From the NCBI GenBank assembly GCA_051294375.1, contig CM119266.1:7023431-7087430 (forward strand): DNA of 64,000 nucleotides. Reading direction: 5' to 3'. Both the position numbers and the translations under genes were made by a program. Source of the DNA: Paraspadella gotoi (lineage: Eukaryota; Chaetognatha). Positions 1 to 11,200 of the stretch are shown here, one piece after another (the first letter of the stretch is position 1; every line of letters begins with the position of its first letter). A model generated the notes under the pieces. The model searched no databases. It saw only the letters and a list, made by a program, of their open reading frames with translations, and was not told where the DNA came from.

Positions 1-89
1 TGTTACGTACAATAGTTTAGTATTTATCTGACGCTGTGATGAACTATGGCTTTCATGGACCTGATAATGTTATAGGGCCGATGCACCAC

Positions 90-327
90 TGTTAGAGGGC
101 GATTGTTGTGGGCGATGCCGGCGGGCGCCGGCCGGGCTTAGGAAGCACAAGACCCTCTAACGCGTGGACCACAATGTCAGTTAACCACACGGGACGGCAC
201 GGTTGACCACAATGAATACAAAAGAGAACAGGGGACGCCAACTGATAAAGGACTCGCATTCGAACACGTACTTTCTTATTTAATATATAACTTTTAGATG
301 ATGTTCTTCAGAGAATTTTCTCCATCA
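90..327 (+). repeat. Degraded LTR-like repeat copy
   Basis: This copy starts TGTTAGAGGG and ends CCATCA. It shares its first 190 bp or so, with small changes, with the better copy at 36087-36433, including the GC-rich palindromic stretch GCCGGCGGGCGCCGGC. The end is shorter than in the other copy and no flanking target duplication is visible (CCAC on the left, ATAA on the right). It is probably an old, internally deleted solo LTR. The link to an LTR element is inferred from the TG...CA ends and from the intact copy. Confidence 0.6.
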
Positions 328-1043
328 ATAACTTCGCGCTTTAATTTACTTATGTTAATTTTAAAATCAATATTTGTTTACTTATTATAAAGGACCAATA
401 ATAGTTAAACACCGATATGAAAGTTGTCTTTTGTTTTTGTTCTCTCCTCTCTTCGCCACCTTTCGTCAGTGTCGTCAGCTTGGCTTTCCCCCGCGGCCTT
501 TTTACGCAGACCATTTTTTCATGAAAAAATAATTCCTTTCATGTTCGATTTCTTTTCTTCTTCCTTGTGATAGACTAGGACGGTTTGTCAGATTTTTCTT
601 TAATTTTACTGAATTTTTACCGAATATTTGTCTTGTTAAGTTTGTTAATATTTGTTTTGAAAAATTAATGGGGAAATGTTTGGGCCGCCATTGTCGCGTC
701 CGCGATTTGTAACGCTTTCCTCTTTGGCGTTCTGAGTCTGAGAGTCTGAGAGTCGCCATCCACTCCAGAAACCAGATGAAGCATTGATGGCTTCCCGTCT
801 TTCGGGTCAAACGTCGTTGTATCGACCTGTGGTGTGAAGTGGTTAATTCTGCGCCAACCTCGTTCGCCAACCAAGTTCGCTTCGTCTTGTAACGCATAAT
901 CGTCTTCATTGACCCGGCTCATACATGCGAACGAACTTTTCTGACATACCATTATCTTTCTTTGTCAGATTCAGAAAAAATCAGATCCGCTTTCAGATCC
1001 GTTGTAGTATAACTTAAATCCGTCAGTCTCTTTGTCCGTCAAG
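328..1043. other. Spacer upstream of DMAP1
   Basis: AT-rich at first, then of mixed composition. It should contain the DMAP1 promoter and 5' UTR. No TATA box or other element can be assigned with confidence. A 95-codon open frame lies on the minus strand (see the separate entry). Confidence 0.4.
665..952 (-). CDS. Possible small divergent gene, hypothetical
   Basis: A 95-codon open frame on the strand opposite DMAP1, ending at a TAA. It could be a short protein or a last exon sharing a bidirectional promoter with DMAP1, whose ATG lies about 90 bp away. I recognise no family. The composition is mixed and acidic rather than low complexity, which is the only positive sign. The first codons overlap a GT that could be a splice donor, so the true start is uncertain. 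A chance frame is at least as likely. Confidence 0.2.
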   Translation of the reverse strand: MVCQKSSFACMSRVNEDDYALQDEANLVGERGWRRINHFTPQVDTTTFDPKDGKPSMLHLVSGVDGDSQTLRLRTPKRKALQIADATMAAQTFPH

Positions 1044-3915
1044 ATGGCGACGGGCAGCGACGTCCGTGACATTCTCGATCTTGACGAGGCGTCGCCTGCC
1101 GGAGTCTCGCCGGCCGGAATGAGCCGACGTGACGTGCTGTTCGGGGCGGACAAGCCCAAGCGGAAGCCGGCGCCCAAGCCGCTCGTCAAGAAGCCCGAGG
1201 GGTTGAGTCGCGAAGTCTGGGGTCTCCTCTACTCGGACTCCCGGGATCCTCCGCCTATCGTGCCCACGGACTCGGCCTCGGCCGGTAAGGAAATATCAAT
1301 TCGGTTGTGCTTTACATGCAAATTAACTCTCAATTTTTTATTAATGAGAAGAAAAATATGGCTGAAGTTATATCTTTGTCCTGAAGTTAAAATATCCGAC
1401 AAACCATAAGCCTTTCCCTCTTCTTTCTCCTCCAGGATACAAACAAGCCAAGATCAAACTGGGCGTCCAACGCGTCCGTCCCTGGCGCTGGACTCCTTTC
1501 GCCAACCCGGCGCGGAAAGACTCCCTGGTTCTGCATCACTGGCGTCGCGTCGCCGACGAGGGGAAGGAGTATCCCTTCGCGCGGTTCGACAAGTCCGTCG
1601 ACGTACCCGTTTACTCTGACGCCGAATACGCGCAGGTGGAGAGAGAGAAAGAAAAAAGTTCCCTTTTTAGTTTTAACATTAATTTATCACCATTTTTCTT
1701 TTCTGTCACTCATCAGTAGTGATGTGAAAATGATAAAATTTTAGAAAATTAAAATTTAGCATATTGAACATGAAAACAAAAATCAATAAAAATACTTGTG
1801 TAAATTTATTTTTTAATTTTATATAATAGTGGGCACCAGTAAGCTATATTTTTATATAATAATAAGTATATAATAGCTAAAATTTTGTAATTTTAAGATC
1901 GGATTTGGATTCTTTGCAAAAAGTAGATATAAGAGAGTATAATTCTTTTTTGAAAATTATTTTATTAAGTTTTATTAAATTTTATTTAAGACACCGATTT
2001 TTAATTTCCAGTTTAAAAATATAGTTTTTTATAATTTTAACCTACTTAATGACATAATTTTTGAAAAATATTTATTTTCTTTTATCAACTTTTAACGAGG
2101 AATCTGAATCTTTTTTCAGAATTTAAAAAAAAATTTTTTGAAATTTTAACATTATATAAGGGTAGTACTATATACAAAATAAGCTGATTGGGCTACTATA
2201 TTTATAAAAAAAAAAATTACAGATTAGTATTCACTAATAAAAAAGTTTTTAAGATAAAACTGCTAAATTTTGATTCCAAACTTTCACTTCAACCTACTCA
2301 TCAGTATTCTTTTCTCCATCCCCTCGCCCCAAACTCAGCATCTTCACGAAGAAAACTGGTCCAAACCCGAAACGGATCATCTCTTCGATTTGGCGCGGAG
2401 GTTCGACCTTCGATTCGTAGTCATGCAAGACCGGTACGAGCGCACGCCCGCCATTTACTTACTTCTCCTTCTCATTATCACATTCTTAAATTTGTAAAAA
2501 TTTAACCGCTCTAGTCTCTATTTATATTTAGCTACGACGTTGCGCGCTTCGTGTCGCGTTCCGTTGAGGACTTGAAGGAGCGCTACTACGCTGTTTCGGC
2601 GGCGCTGCAGCGGGCGCGGTCGACGACGCCGGCCGAGGAGAAGCCCTACGTTTACGACGCTGACCACGAGAGGAGGAGGAAGGAACAGTTGCGGCGTCTG
2701 TGGGATCGGACGCCCGAAGAGATCGAGGAAGAGCAGGTAATGTGAAAAGGGGTTACAACCTGGTACTAAGATGATCGGTGGCGGGAGATTTTAGTTTTCT
2801 CCGCGTTGCGTCGTTAACAGGTTAATACCGGCCCGACTGAGGCTGATCGGTTTATCGCTCTTTATTTCCTCTTGTAAGACATTGGCTCTGAAAAGAGTCT
2901 TGTCGGGCGAGTTACCACTCGCTTTTGTAAGAAACAATTGCTATTTCGCGAATCGTACTTTTTTCTCCCCAGACCCTAATCGCTGACATGAGAAAGATCG
3001 AGCAGCGAAAGAAAGACCGAGAGAAGCGCGCCGGCGATTTACAGAAACTCCTTTCCAAAGCCGCCGACGTCACCGCCTCCGGATCCGGCGCAGCCTCTCG
3101 AGCTTCGGCGTCGTCAGTCGACGGCGGCGGCGCCAACAAGGCCTCACTTGGAGGAAACGCGGGGGACTCTGGCGCGGGAGGTTCCGCCAGAGGTCCCGAC
3201 GGAAAGAAGGTGATAGAGGAGGTTAACGTGCGTGTTGTACATTGTACAATGTACAATATTGTAAATCGGTACCTTTTTTTTCTCTTTCTAGTTAAATCCG
3301 CTAAAAAAGAAAAACCAGCATTCATCCTCCTCCCTCAACAAATCGCGATCTACCTCCGACGTCCTCCCCGCCAAGGATCCCGCCGATTCGGCCGGCATCC
3401 GCTTCAGCGACTTCAAGACTTCCGGAGTGACGCTCCGCAGCCAGAGGCTCAAGCTGCCCTCCAACGTGGGTCAGAAAAAGACGAAGGCGATCGAGTCGAT
3501 GCTGACCGAACTCGGCGTCGACGTCAACCCTATCCCCACCGAGGAGATCGGCGACCACTTCAACGACCTCCGCTCCGACATGGTGCTCCTCTACGAGCTC
3601 AAGACGGCAGTCGCTAATTGCGAGTACGAGCTGCAGACGCTGCGGCTGCGGAAGGAGGCTGCCGCGGGTTCAGCCGCCGGAGAGGGGTCGTTGGCGGAGA
3701 GCGCCGTCAAGACGGAAGACGCCGAGGAAGCCGGCGAAGCGGATGGCGAAGCGGGAGGAACGTCCGGCAGGACTCTCGGCGGCGCCGCGGGGTCGGCAAA
3801 CGGCGTTGTCAAACAGACGAAGAAAATCTCGGAAGTGATCGACGTTCAGCGTAAGAGGAAGGCGGCTTTGGAACAGAAGAACGTTTTGAACAAACTCAAG
3901 AATAGATCTTTGTGA
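1044..3915 (+). CDS. DMAP1: DNA methyltransferase 1-associated protein 1 (DMAP1)
   Basis: Nuclear subunit of the NuA4/TIP60 histone acetyltransferase and SRCAP/SWR1-type remodelling complexes (family knowledge). Exons: 1044-1284, 1436-1635, 2339-2433, 2532-2736, 2973-about 3227, 3292-3915; about 539 aa against about 467 in human. The start MATGSDVRDILDL matches the family N-terminus. The SANT/Myb-like region (residues about 150-205) contains ETDHLFDLARRFDLRFVV and RSVEDLKERYY. The C-terminal DMAP1 domain (from about 370) contains GVTLRSQRLKLPS and LLYELK. The 5th donor is ambiguous (after 3209, 3221 or 3227, all in phase). Extra Gly/Ala/Ser-rich stretches near residues 275-320 and 430-490 explain the greater length. 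MRPS18B follows 110 bp downstream. Confidence 0.95.
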
Positions 3916-4025
3916 CTTTTTATGTCCGCCCATGTTTATTTCTGAAGTGCATTGTCTCTTCTCATTTAGTTGTTGTTTTTTTTTCGTTTTAGCAAAAAAA
4001 AAAAAAAAACCTAAATTAAATCAAA

Positions 4026-5003
4026 ATGTCGCTAAAGTTTCTTTGGCGGCCGTTTACGGCCAGGCTGAGTCAACGGGTGAAGTCTCGAACGATGGCCTCC
4101 AGTCTCCCTTCCAGTGACCGAAAGGTTGAAGAAGACGAGGCAGGAGGAATGCGTTCGACACCGAAAAAAGGGACGCCCTTCAAGGTCGTCGACGTTGAGA
4201 CCAGCAAGGCTTACCTCAAGAGCGATGCGTTTCGTGAGACTTACGGCGATCTGCCTGTCTGGCACGAGAGTATGTACAGGTCATAAAACTGAAAACGTCC
4301 TGATATTTTTGGTCGTATTCTATCTGTTTTTTTTTTGTTTCTCGCTTGCGTAGGCGAAACTTTCGCGGTCACTACGACCCCGTGCTGACCAGACCTTCCT
4401 GTGTCCAAGACGGCGTTTATCTCAGTAATCATTCTTGTCCCGTCTGTCGTGACGACCACCTCAACATTCATCACGAGAACATCGATCTCTTGCATCATTT
4501 TATTGAGGAACAAACTGGTAATATACGACAATGGGGCAACCTATTTAATTTATTAATATTCTCTTTTTTAGCTAATCTTTGACCATTGTCCGTTGATTAG
4601 GCGAAATAATTTCCTTGCGAAAAACGAAAATATGCCAAAGGCAACATCTCCGCCTTGAAAGTAAGCCTTGTATTTTATTGTGGCTATGCATTTTGTAGCG
4701 AACTAATCCTCTCATACGGAATAAACTCCGCCAGTCGCCGTAGGTCGCGCCCGCGATCGCGGAATGCTCGAGATGCGCGTCCCCGAACGCGACTACGACT
4801 ACGCCCAATTTTACGGCGCGGATCTTTTGAAGGAGATGAACTACGAGGAACCCTTGACGCCCGAAGAGACGGCGTTCTTGGTGCGGAGCAAGGACGTCGC
4901 CGGACGGCAGATCGGAAGGAACGACGTCCGATTGGACGCGAAGGACGAGGGCTACGAAGAAGATGAATTGTCGACCGTTGGATCTGACGACGAAGTCGAT
5001 TGA
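4026..5003 (+). CDS. MRPS18B: Mitochondrial ribosomal protein S18B (bS18m family)
   Basis: Small-subunit mitoribosome protein. Exons: 4026-4279, 4354-4517, 4601-4660, 4735-5003; 248 aa, close to the human length of about 258. The N-terminus is basic (KFLWRPFTARLSQRVKSR) and fits a mitochondrial presequence. The S18B core follows: YLKSDAFRETYGDLPVWHE, then the signature CPVCRD with its flanking histidine-rich segment, then IAVGRARDRGMLEMRVPE. All four exons keep phase. The first donor is ACAG|GTCATA; the nearby GTATGT would break the frame. The start lies 110 bp after the DMAP1 stop, with a TTTTAG about 34 nt upstream that could be a splice acceptor. The acidic C-terminal tail is not informative. 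Confidence 0.92.
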
Positions 5004-5240
5004 GGAGTTAGTCACGCCCCCCTTCCCTCGTTCCCACTTTCCATCCTGGAACGGAAAACCTCGAGAAACTTGACGACTTTTGCCCCCCGCGCTACTCGCT
5101 CCCTCTTTTTATCGCAAATTTCTTTTCTCGTTACGAAAATTTGTGAGATATTTTTTGTTGCCAGGCATGCTTTAGTCTACCTGGAAAATTGACAAAGAAG
5201 TTATTAATTTTAAAGAACAAACTTAAAAAAATAACAAAAC

Positions 5241-8200
5241 ATGGAAATAGAGGAAGATGTGGAAAAAACGGAGGTAAAATTTAAAAAAAAAAAGTGAATT
5301 ATGTAATTTCTAATTATTTCTTAATCCACAGCCTCACCATCAGCCCGACCCTGGAACCGAATCCCAGCCCTCGCCTCAACCCACACCCGATCCCGAAGAG
5401 GTTCGGGCTACTTGCTCTTCTCTCCGATCCCGCGCGCTCGACCGCCGCGCCGCCCTCGAGTCCAAGCGCCACCTATTGCTGGACTGGAAGCGCGAGGCGA
5501 CGGCCAGTTGGCGTCAAAATAAAGCGGAAATCGACGAATGCGTCGACAGTGTGGTCGCCAAAATAAGAGCCGCGCAGAGGACGCTCGTTTCTGAAACGTA
5601 AGAATTTTAGTATTTCTTATCAAATCTCCTATGTTTTGATGGTGATACATTCACACCGCCTCACATCTTCCATCCTTCAGCCAATCCCATTGGCTCAGAG
5701 GGGGAACGCACCATTCCAAGCGTTGCATTCCATCCACAGTCCTAACGATTTCCCTCTGCGTTGGCAAAGCGAGACAGTCCTAGGGTAACCGCGCCAGTGA
5801 CTGGAGGCGTCAATGAGGGTCTGAAGCCCCCAAAGCCAACATTGAGATGCCCCATCCCAATGGGCATCACAGGCAACCTGGCTGTTGCCATACTAGTTTA
5901 AATTATCGTGCTATCAAAATGATTTTCTAGGATGCGGGATCGAACGAAAAAAGTCCGCGACGCGATGGACGGTTTCGCCTCAGAGTTAAAGACACTCGAC
6001 GAAGAACTGGAACACGTGGCGCGTGACGCAGATCGGATTTCGAAGGTTCTGTTAGTTATGTTATAATATTTTTTAATGAATAAGTGCCATATTTATAAGT
6101 ATTAAATGTTCAATTTTCAGATGGGTGACGCTGACATCGCCTCGTCGTTTTCCAAACTTTCATCTCTCTCAACCACAGTGAACAAAGATTTCGACGTTCC
6201 CGATCGTCTCCCTCAGCTTCCACCTCGAATGACGCTCCCGCTCGAAGAAGTCGACGCCGCTGTCGCGCGACTCCAAGGTAAGCCTCTAAACCTCTCGGCG
6301 GCGAAAACGCTTAACGGAGACTTTCACGTCTTAAACGGCGACGAAGGGCGAACTTACGCCGACGACGACCACCGAGACGCGCGATCGATCGGCCCCGTCA
6401 CCGGCGTCACCCGGTCCGCCGGCGCGGGGCCGCCCTCGCCGAAAATGGAGGCTAACGACTTGGAATCGTCAGGTGCGGAGGTTCCGCCGGAGGAGGCGCC
6501 CCCGCCGACGATGATCGACGACGTCGCGACAGGGATGATCGAACCGGAGACGCATCAAGTCTTTTGGGCAGTGCCCGTCGGGGAGAAACAAAGTGAGAAC
6601 TGGAGAGAAAGATGGGAGAGAGAAAGAGTTTTTATTTTTTCACTTTCATAACTTCTCTTCAGAGATACGTGAAATCTCCGTCATCGAATCTCGCCTCATC
6701 CAGAATCTCTACGAAACTCCGCGTGCCTCGCTGGAGGAGGCGGCTGAAGAGGGTCGTCCAGAGTCGCTCGTGGGGCGCCGCGTCCTCGCGAGGAACGATC
6801 GAGAAAAAGACAAGGACAGCGAGAATCGCGGTAAATGGTGTCGCGGCGTCGTCGAGGATGTCAAAGATCGAAAGGTTTGACTTGTCTTTTATTTTTCCCC
6901 TTTCACTTCGATATCACAACCTCGCTTAACTCGTTTTTCTCTTGAGGCTTCGATTCGATTCGTCGACAACGGGAATCTCCAAAAATCCACTCCGTTGAAG
7001 GAGGCGTTTACCGCGGAGGCCGGCGACTGGCGGGTCGACGTCCCACCGCTGGCCTTTCCGTGCAGTCTCTGGGATCGGCCCGTCGAGCTCAAGACGCCGG
7101 ACCTTCGATTTGCATTCGTCGATTCTATTAACGTGAGATTCGGGAGAGATGGCGTCGCTGGCGGTCATTATCGATATTTATTTTCTTTTTTGTCCAGCGA
7201 TATCTCAACGATAACGTCAAGATCCGTTTGGTCATTTTGGGAACTTGGCACGAGCCCCTACCAGTAAGGGAAAATGGTCACGTTTTTGTCGTTTCTCAGA
7301 GAATTAAATTTGGCAAGGTTGTTGGTTTCAATATGAAAATTTCTTCAAGGAGTTTATTTATCTAAGACGAAATGAACTTCTCTTATTGAAATTTATTTTT
7401 TCTTCACTTCCCACGAAGGTATTTTCGGCGTCGAATCAGCTCGTGAATCACGTTCGAGTTGAAGCCTGCGACCGAAAATCGGGCGAGGTGATCGCCGACT
7501 TGGGCGAACCCGTTGTGGCCAAACTGAAAGAGATCGAATCGGGAAAGGGGCAGATCGGGAGCTCAAGGGTGAGTTTAGCAGGAGGGTAAGAAGGAAAGGC
7601 CCTCTCTACCGAATTTAATTCACTTTGGTAAAATTGACTCATATTTAGGACGTGAGAGAAAACGTATCCGGTTATTCAGAGAACTGCGTAATTCTTGACC
7701 ATGGAACTTCGGAAAGCGAGCCGGTATTTATAGTCATTGATAATTGATATTCGTATTGTAATAATTTCAATCAAACTTATTTATTAAAATATTTTTTGTT
7801 ATAGTCAAGTGAGTCACAGACGGCGACGATATTACCAAAGCCTCAACCGGATCAGGGGCCGATTCCCTCAAACCAACGCGCTATTCAGGCGCCGCTCAGG
7901 CCACCATTGAAAAAAAACCGAAAAGTAATGAAAATATATACAGAAGGCTTCATATTATAAAATGTGGTACCCTTTTTTTGTGACCAGAATCTGTTCCCAT
8001 CAAACTACCCAATTGAATTTAATGAAATTTTACATTGAGAGTGCTAATGACTATATAAATGGAACTATCGAGGCGAATTTTGATATTCGACCCCTGACAA
8101 GAGATACAGGGCCCTGGAGGTGGACCCCTGGGGGGCCAAAAAATGCTGAAAATTTTTTTTAATTTTGTAAACTTTTTTAGTAGCATTGACGTTTTAAACA

Positions 8201-11200
8201 TAAGAAAAAAACATTTTAGAATTAAAATTGATAAATTTGCAATAATTAAGCATGGTTGAAGATGCATGGTTCATCGTTTTACTTCCAATTTTCCCAAATT
8301 ATTCCAAATCTGACTTAAACTACTGATGTTCATGAAGCTAAAAATTAAGGTAAATGAATATTTTTGAGGTAATTAATACGTTTTTGTGGAAGAGTAAACG
8401 TCTGTGCAACAGTTCAAAACAAAAATAATAAAAAAAATTGAAAAAAATTTTTGACCATTTTTTGCCCTCAGGGGCTTTTCCCTCAGGGCCCATTATCTCA
8501 GCTTAGGGGTGTAATGTAAAAATTCGCCTGGATAGTTCCATTTGTATCACTACTGGTACTCCGCATGCAAAATTTCATTAAATTCTATTCAGTAGTTTTC
8601 TCGGAACGTGTTCTGGCCACAAAAAAGGGGTACCACATTTTATAATATGAAGCCTTCTGTATATCTTAACGCTTTCATTTAAGCAATATACCTCCTCGAT
8701 TTCCCCTTTGCCCCTACCCCCCTCCCTTTTCTTCAGCCGGAATGTACTCGTTGTCCGCGTTGTCGCTCCGAAAGAGTTGATATATGTTCCTACGGCGTTT
8801 CCTGCATAAATAACCCGAATTCTCCCTACCTGGTGTGGAACATGGGTCAGTTGATTAAGCGTCGCATGTATATTATCTATCGATGAAAGGATCACGGAAC
8901 TGATATATGCCTCCCGCCTGTTCTTTTCAGGTTATCCTTGCTGGAAATGCCAGTGCGACCATGACCCTGTGGTCTGCCCTCTGGACGTGTTCTGTCTCGT
9001 TTGTTGGCGACTCGAATTAGATTGTTACCGTGAAAGAGACTCTCAGCCATGGAATAGAAAGACAAGATACGGCAAAATGCGATCCGAGTGTCTAATGCGG
9101 AAAGACACTCGCCGCTGTATCTATTGCGACGCTATCGGGGAGAACGGGCGAAATGCTCACCAGGGAGGCTCAGCTTGTTGCCCCCTTAAGAAAGAACACT
9201 ACGCCCGAATTAAAGCCAAACTAATTCTGGAAAACAAGTGGAATCATCCGGAAATTGCGGTAAGTGTGTTGTTCTAGCCTTTTCAGTCGATTGCTTTCTT
9301 TGATCTTGATATGATTCTCAGTATTTTAGGGGAGGGGAGATATTTAAGAGTTCTTCCCATTTCCTTCCACTTTGATCTCAGATGCCGAGAATTCCTTCCC
9401 CGGAAGCAGTCGACGCCGCCGCCTCGTGCATTCCCGATGCTGAGAGAGACAGGACTATCTCTCTTTGTTCCATGTCGTCCGCCGGTGAGAAACGAACGCC
9501 GTTAATTTCTATCCCTTCTCGCGTTTTATTCATGAACGAGTCTTGTGTTTTTCAGATACTATATCTATCCTCGGTTCGTCCAACGTCGATACGTCGATCG
9601 AAACCATTTCCATCTCGTGTGGCGACGGCGCGGAGGCGGCTGCGGCTGCGGTTCCACAGGGAATTCAATTTTCCGCCTCCAATTTGAATTCATCCCATCA
9701 CGCCTCTTCGACTCTCTCGCAGAGTAAGGATCGGATTTCATGAATATAATCATTATAAAAACAAAACAAATGTTTGATCCTTTTCCACAGACGGCGATTC
9801 GAGCTCATCCGTCCAAAAGATATCTTATTCGTGTCCCGATATTCATACACCACAAAAGAGTGGGACCGATCAAATTGAGTAAGAGCTTAATTGCTGATAT
9901 TTAACGCTTTGTTCTACTATGTAGTCTTTCTTAACATCCCCAGTTCCACTCCGAATTCATTACAAAGATCGAGCCCAACCGTCGCCTCTTTAATACCCCG
10001 CGACTCCCCGGACACCCTTCTATCCTCGGGTTCCTCGTCCCGGATGGTGGAGGTGATCCTCGAGCGCGTCGTCCCTGCAGCGGATTTGACTCCGAAGTCG
10101 GAACCAGTCCCCCTGGAGTCGGGCGATACGTCAGAGAGCAGAGAAATTTTTGAGACATCGGGTCAAGCGGGGACGTCTGTTCAACATGTTGTGGATCCGT
10201 TGGCCCTACCATCCGAAATAAAGCAAACTATTGAAACGGCACAAAATGAAAATCTGGATAATATTTTAAATGAGGGTCTGGAACCAGAAGAACATTCAAG
10301 CGAAGATGTAGAAAATATTACGGTCGAAGGATTAGTAAGTGAGCCGAGTTTGATCGGACCCATCGTCCAAAGGGTCGAAGCGGAACGACCCGAGTCTCGA
10401 GAGTCGGAATATTCCTCCGCCGTCGAACGAGAAGACGACGAAGAAGTCGTTGGGGATGCTGATGCGGATGTAGATCAATCCCGTCCCCTTAAAATCGAGA
10501 TATCAGAAATCTCTTTCGGCCACTCTTATGATTTGCCGAAAGGGGAAAATCTCGCTTCGCAAAACCTCCTTATTCCATCGGCGGATTCCTTAGTTGGTGG
10601 CCTTGAAAAGTCGACCAACGCGGAAGTGGACGACGGGACGACGGATTTAATGCTGGAGAATATTGGCGAAGAAGTTTTCTTAGCAATTGAGAATAAGACA
10701 GACGTTATGGATCCTGTTAAGTTAAAAGCTGTTAAAGATTTCTCTGTTGTCATGACGACGGACGATAACGTAGTTGAGGCATCTGCAAACATTGCGCCGC
10801 TTTCTGTATTCGAACTCGATCGCGAGAAGAACGAGATTCAGGAAGTCAACGTTGAAAGATCAGCAAAGGAGGAAGAAGTAACAAGTTTAACGAAACCGAA
10901 CGAAGCAGCAGAAGATACGGAGCTGCTAGAGGAAGAATGTCTACAAAACCTGATGGAGGATTTGCATTCGAGAATGGAAAGAATCAGTATGGAGCATAAA
11001 TTAACCGGGATGACGATTCGAGAAAATCGTATTCCGTTTTTCACTCCGAATTACGAAATTAGAGTGCAAGTTCGGCGCGTGAGACCTGACGAGAAAATAG
11101 ATGAAACAAGAGGGGATGTTGCGCCGGAGTCGCCTTCAGTAGACGAAGCGGGAATGGGAGAGAACCAATCGTTAGATCAAATCAAAAATATTGAAATGCC

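Noticed and set aside
502-909. 135-codon minus-strand frame near the window start
   Set aside because: Arg/Lys-rich, no family likeness, overlaps another minus-strand frame, and its sequence is unlike the GC-rich coding exons nearby.
6279-6592. Possible extra intron in the Tudor gene beginning at the strong donor after 6278 (AAG|GTAAGC)
   Set aside because: The following 310 nt stay open, GC-rich and in phase with the next exon; an alternative donor is possible but not needed.
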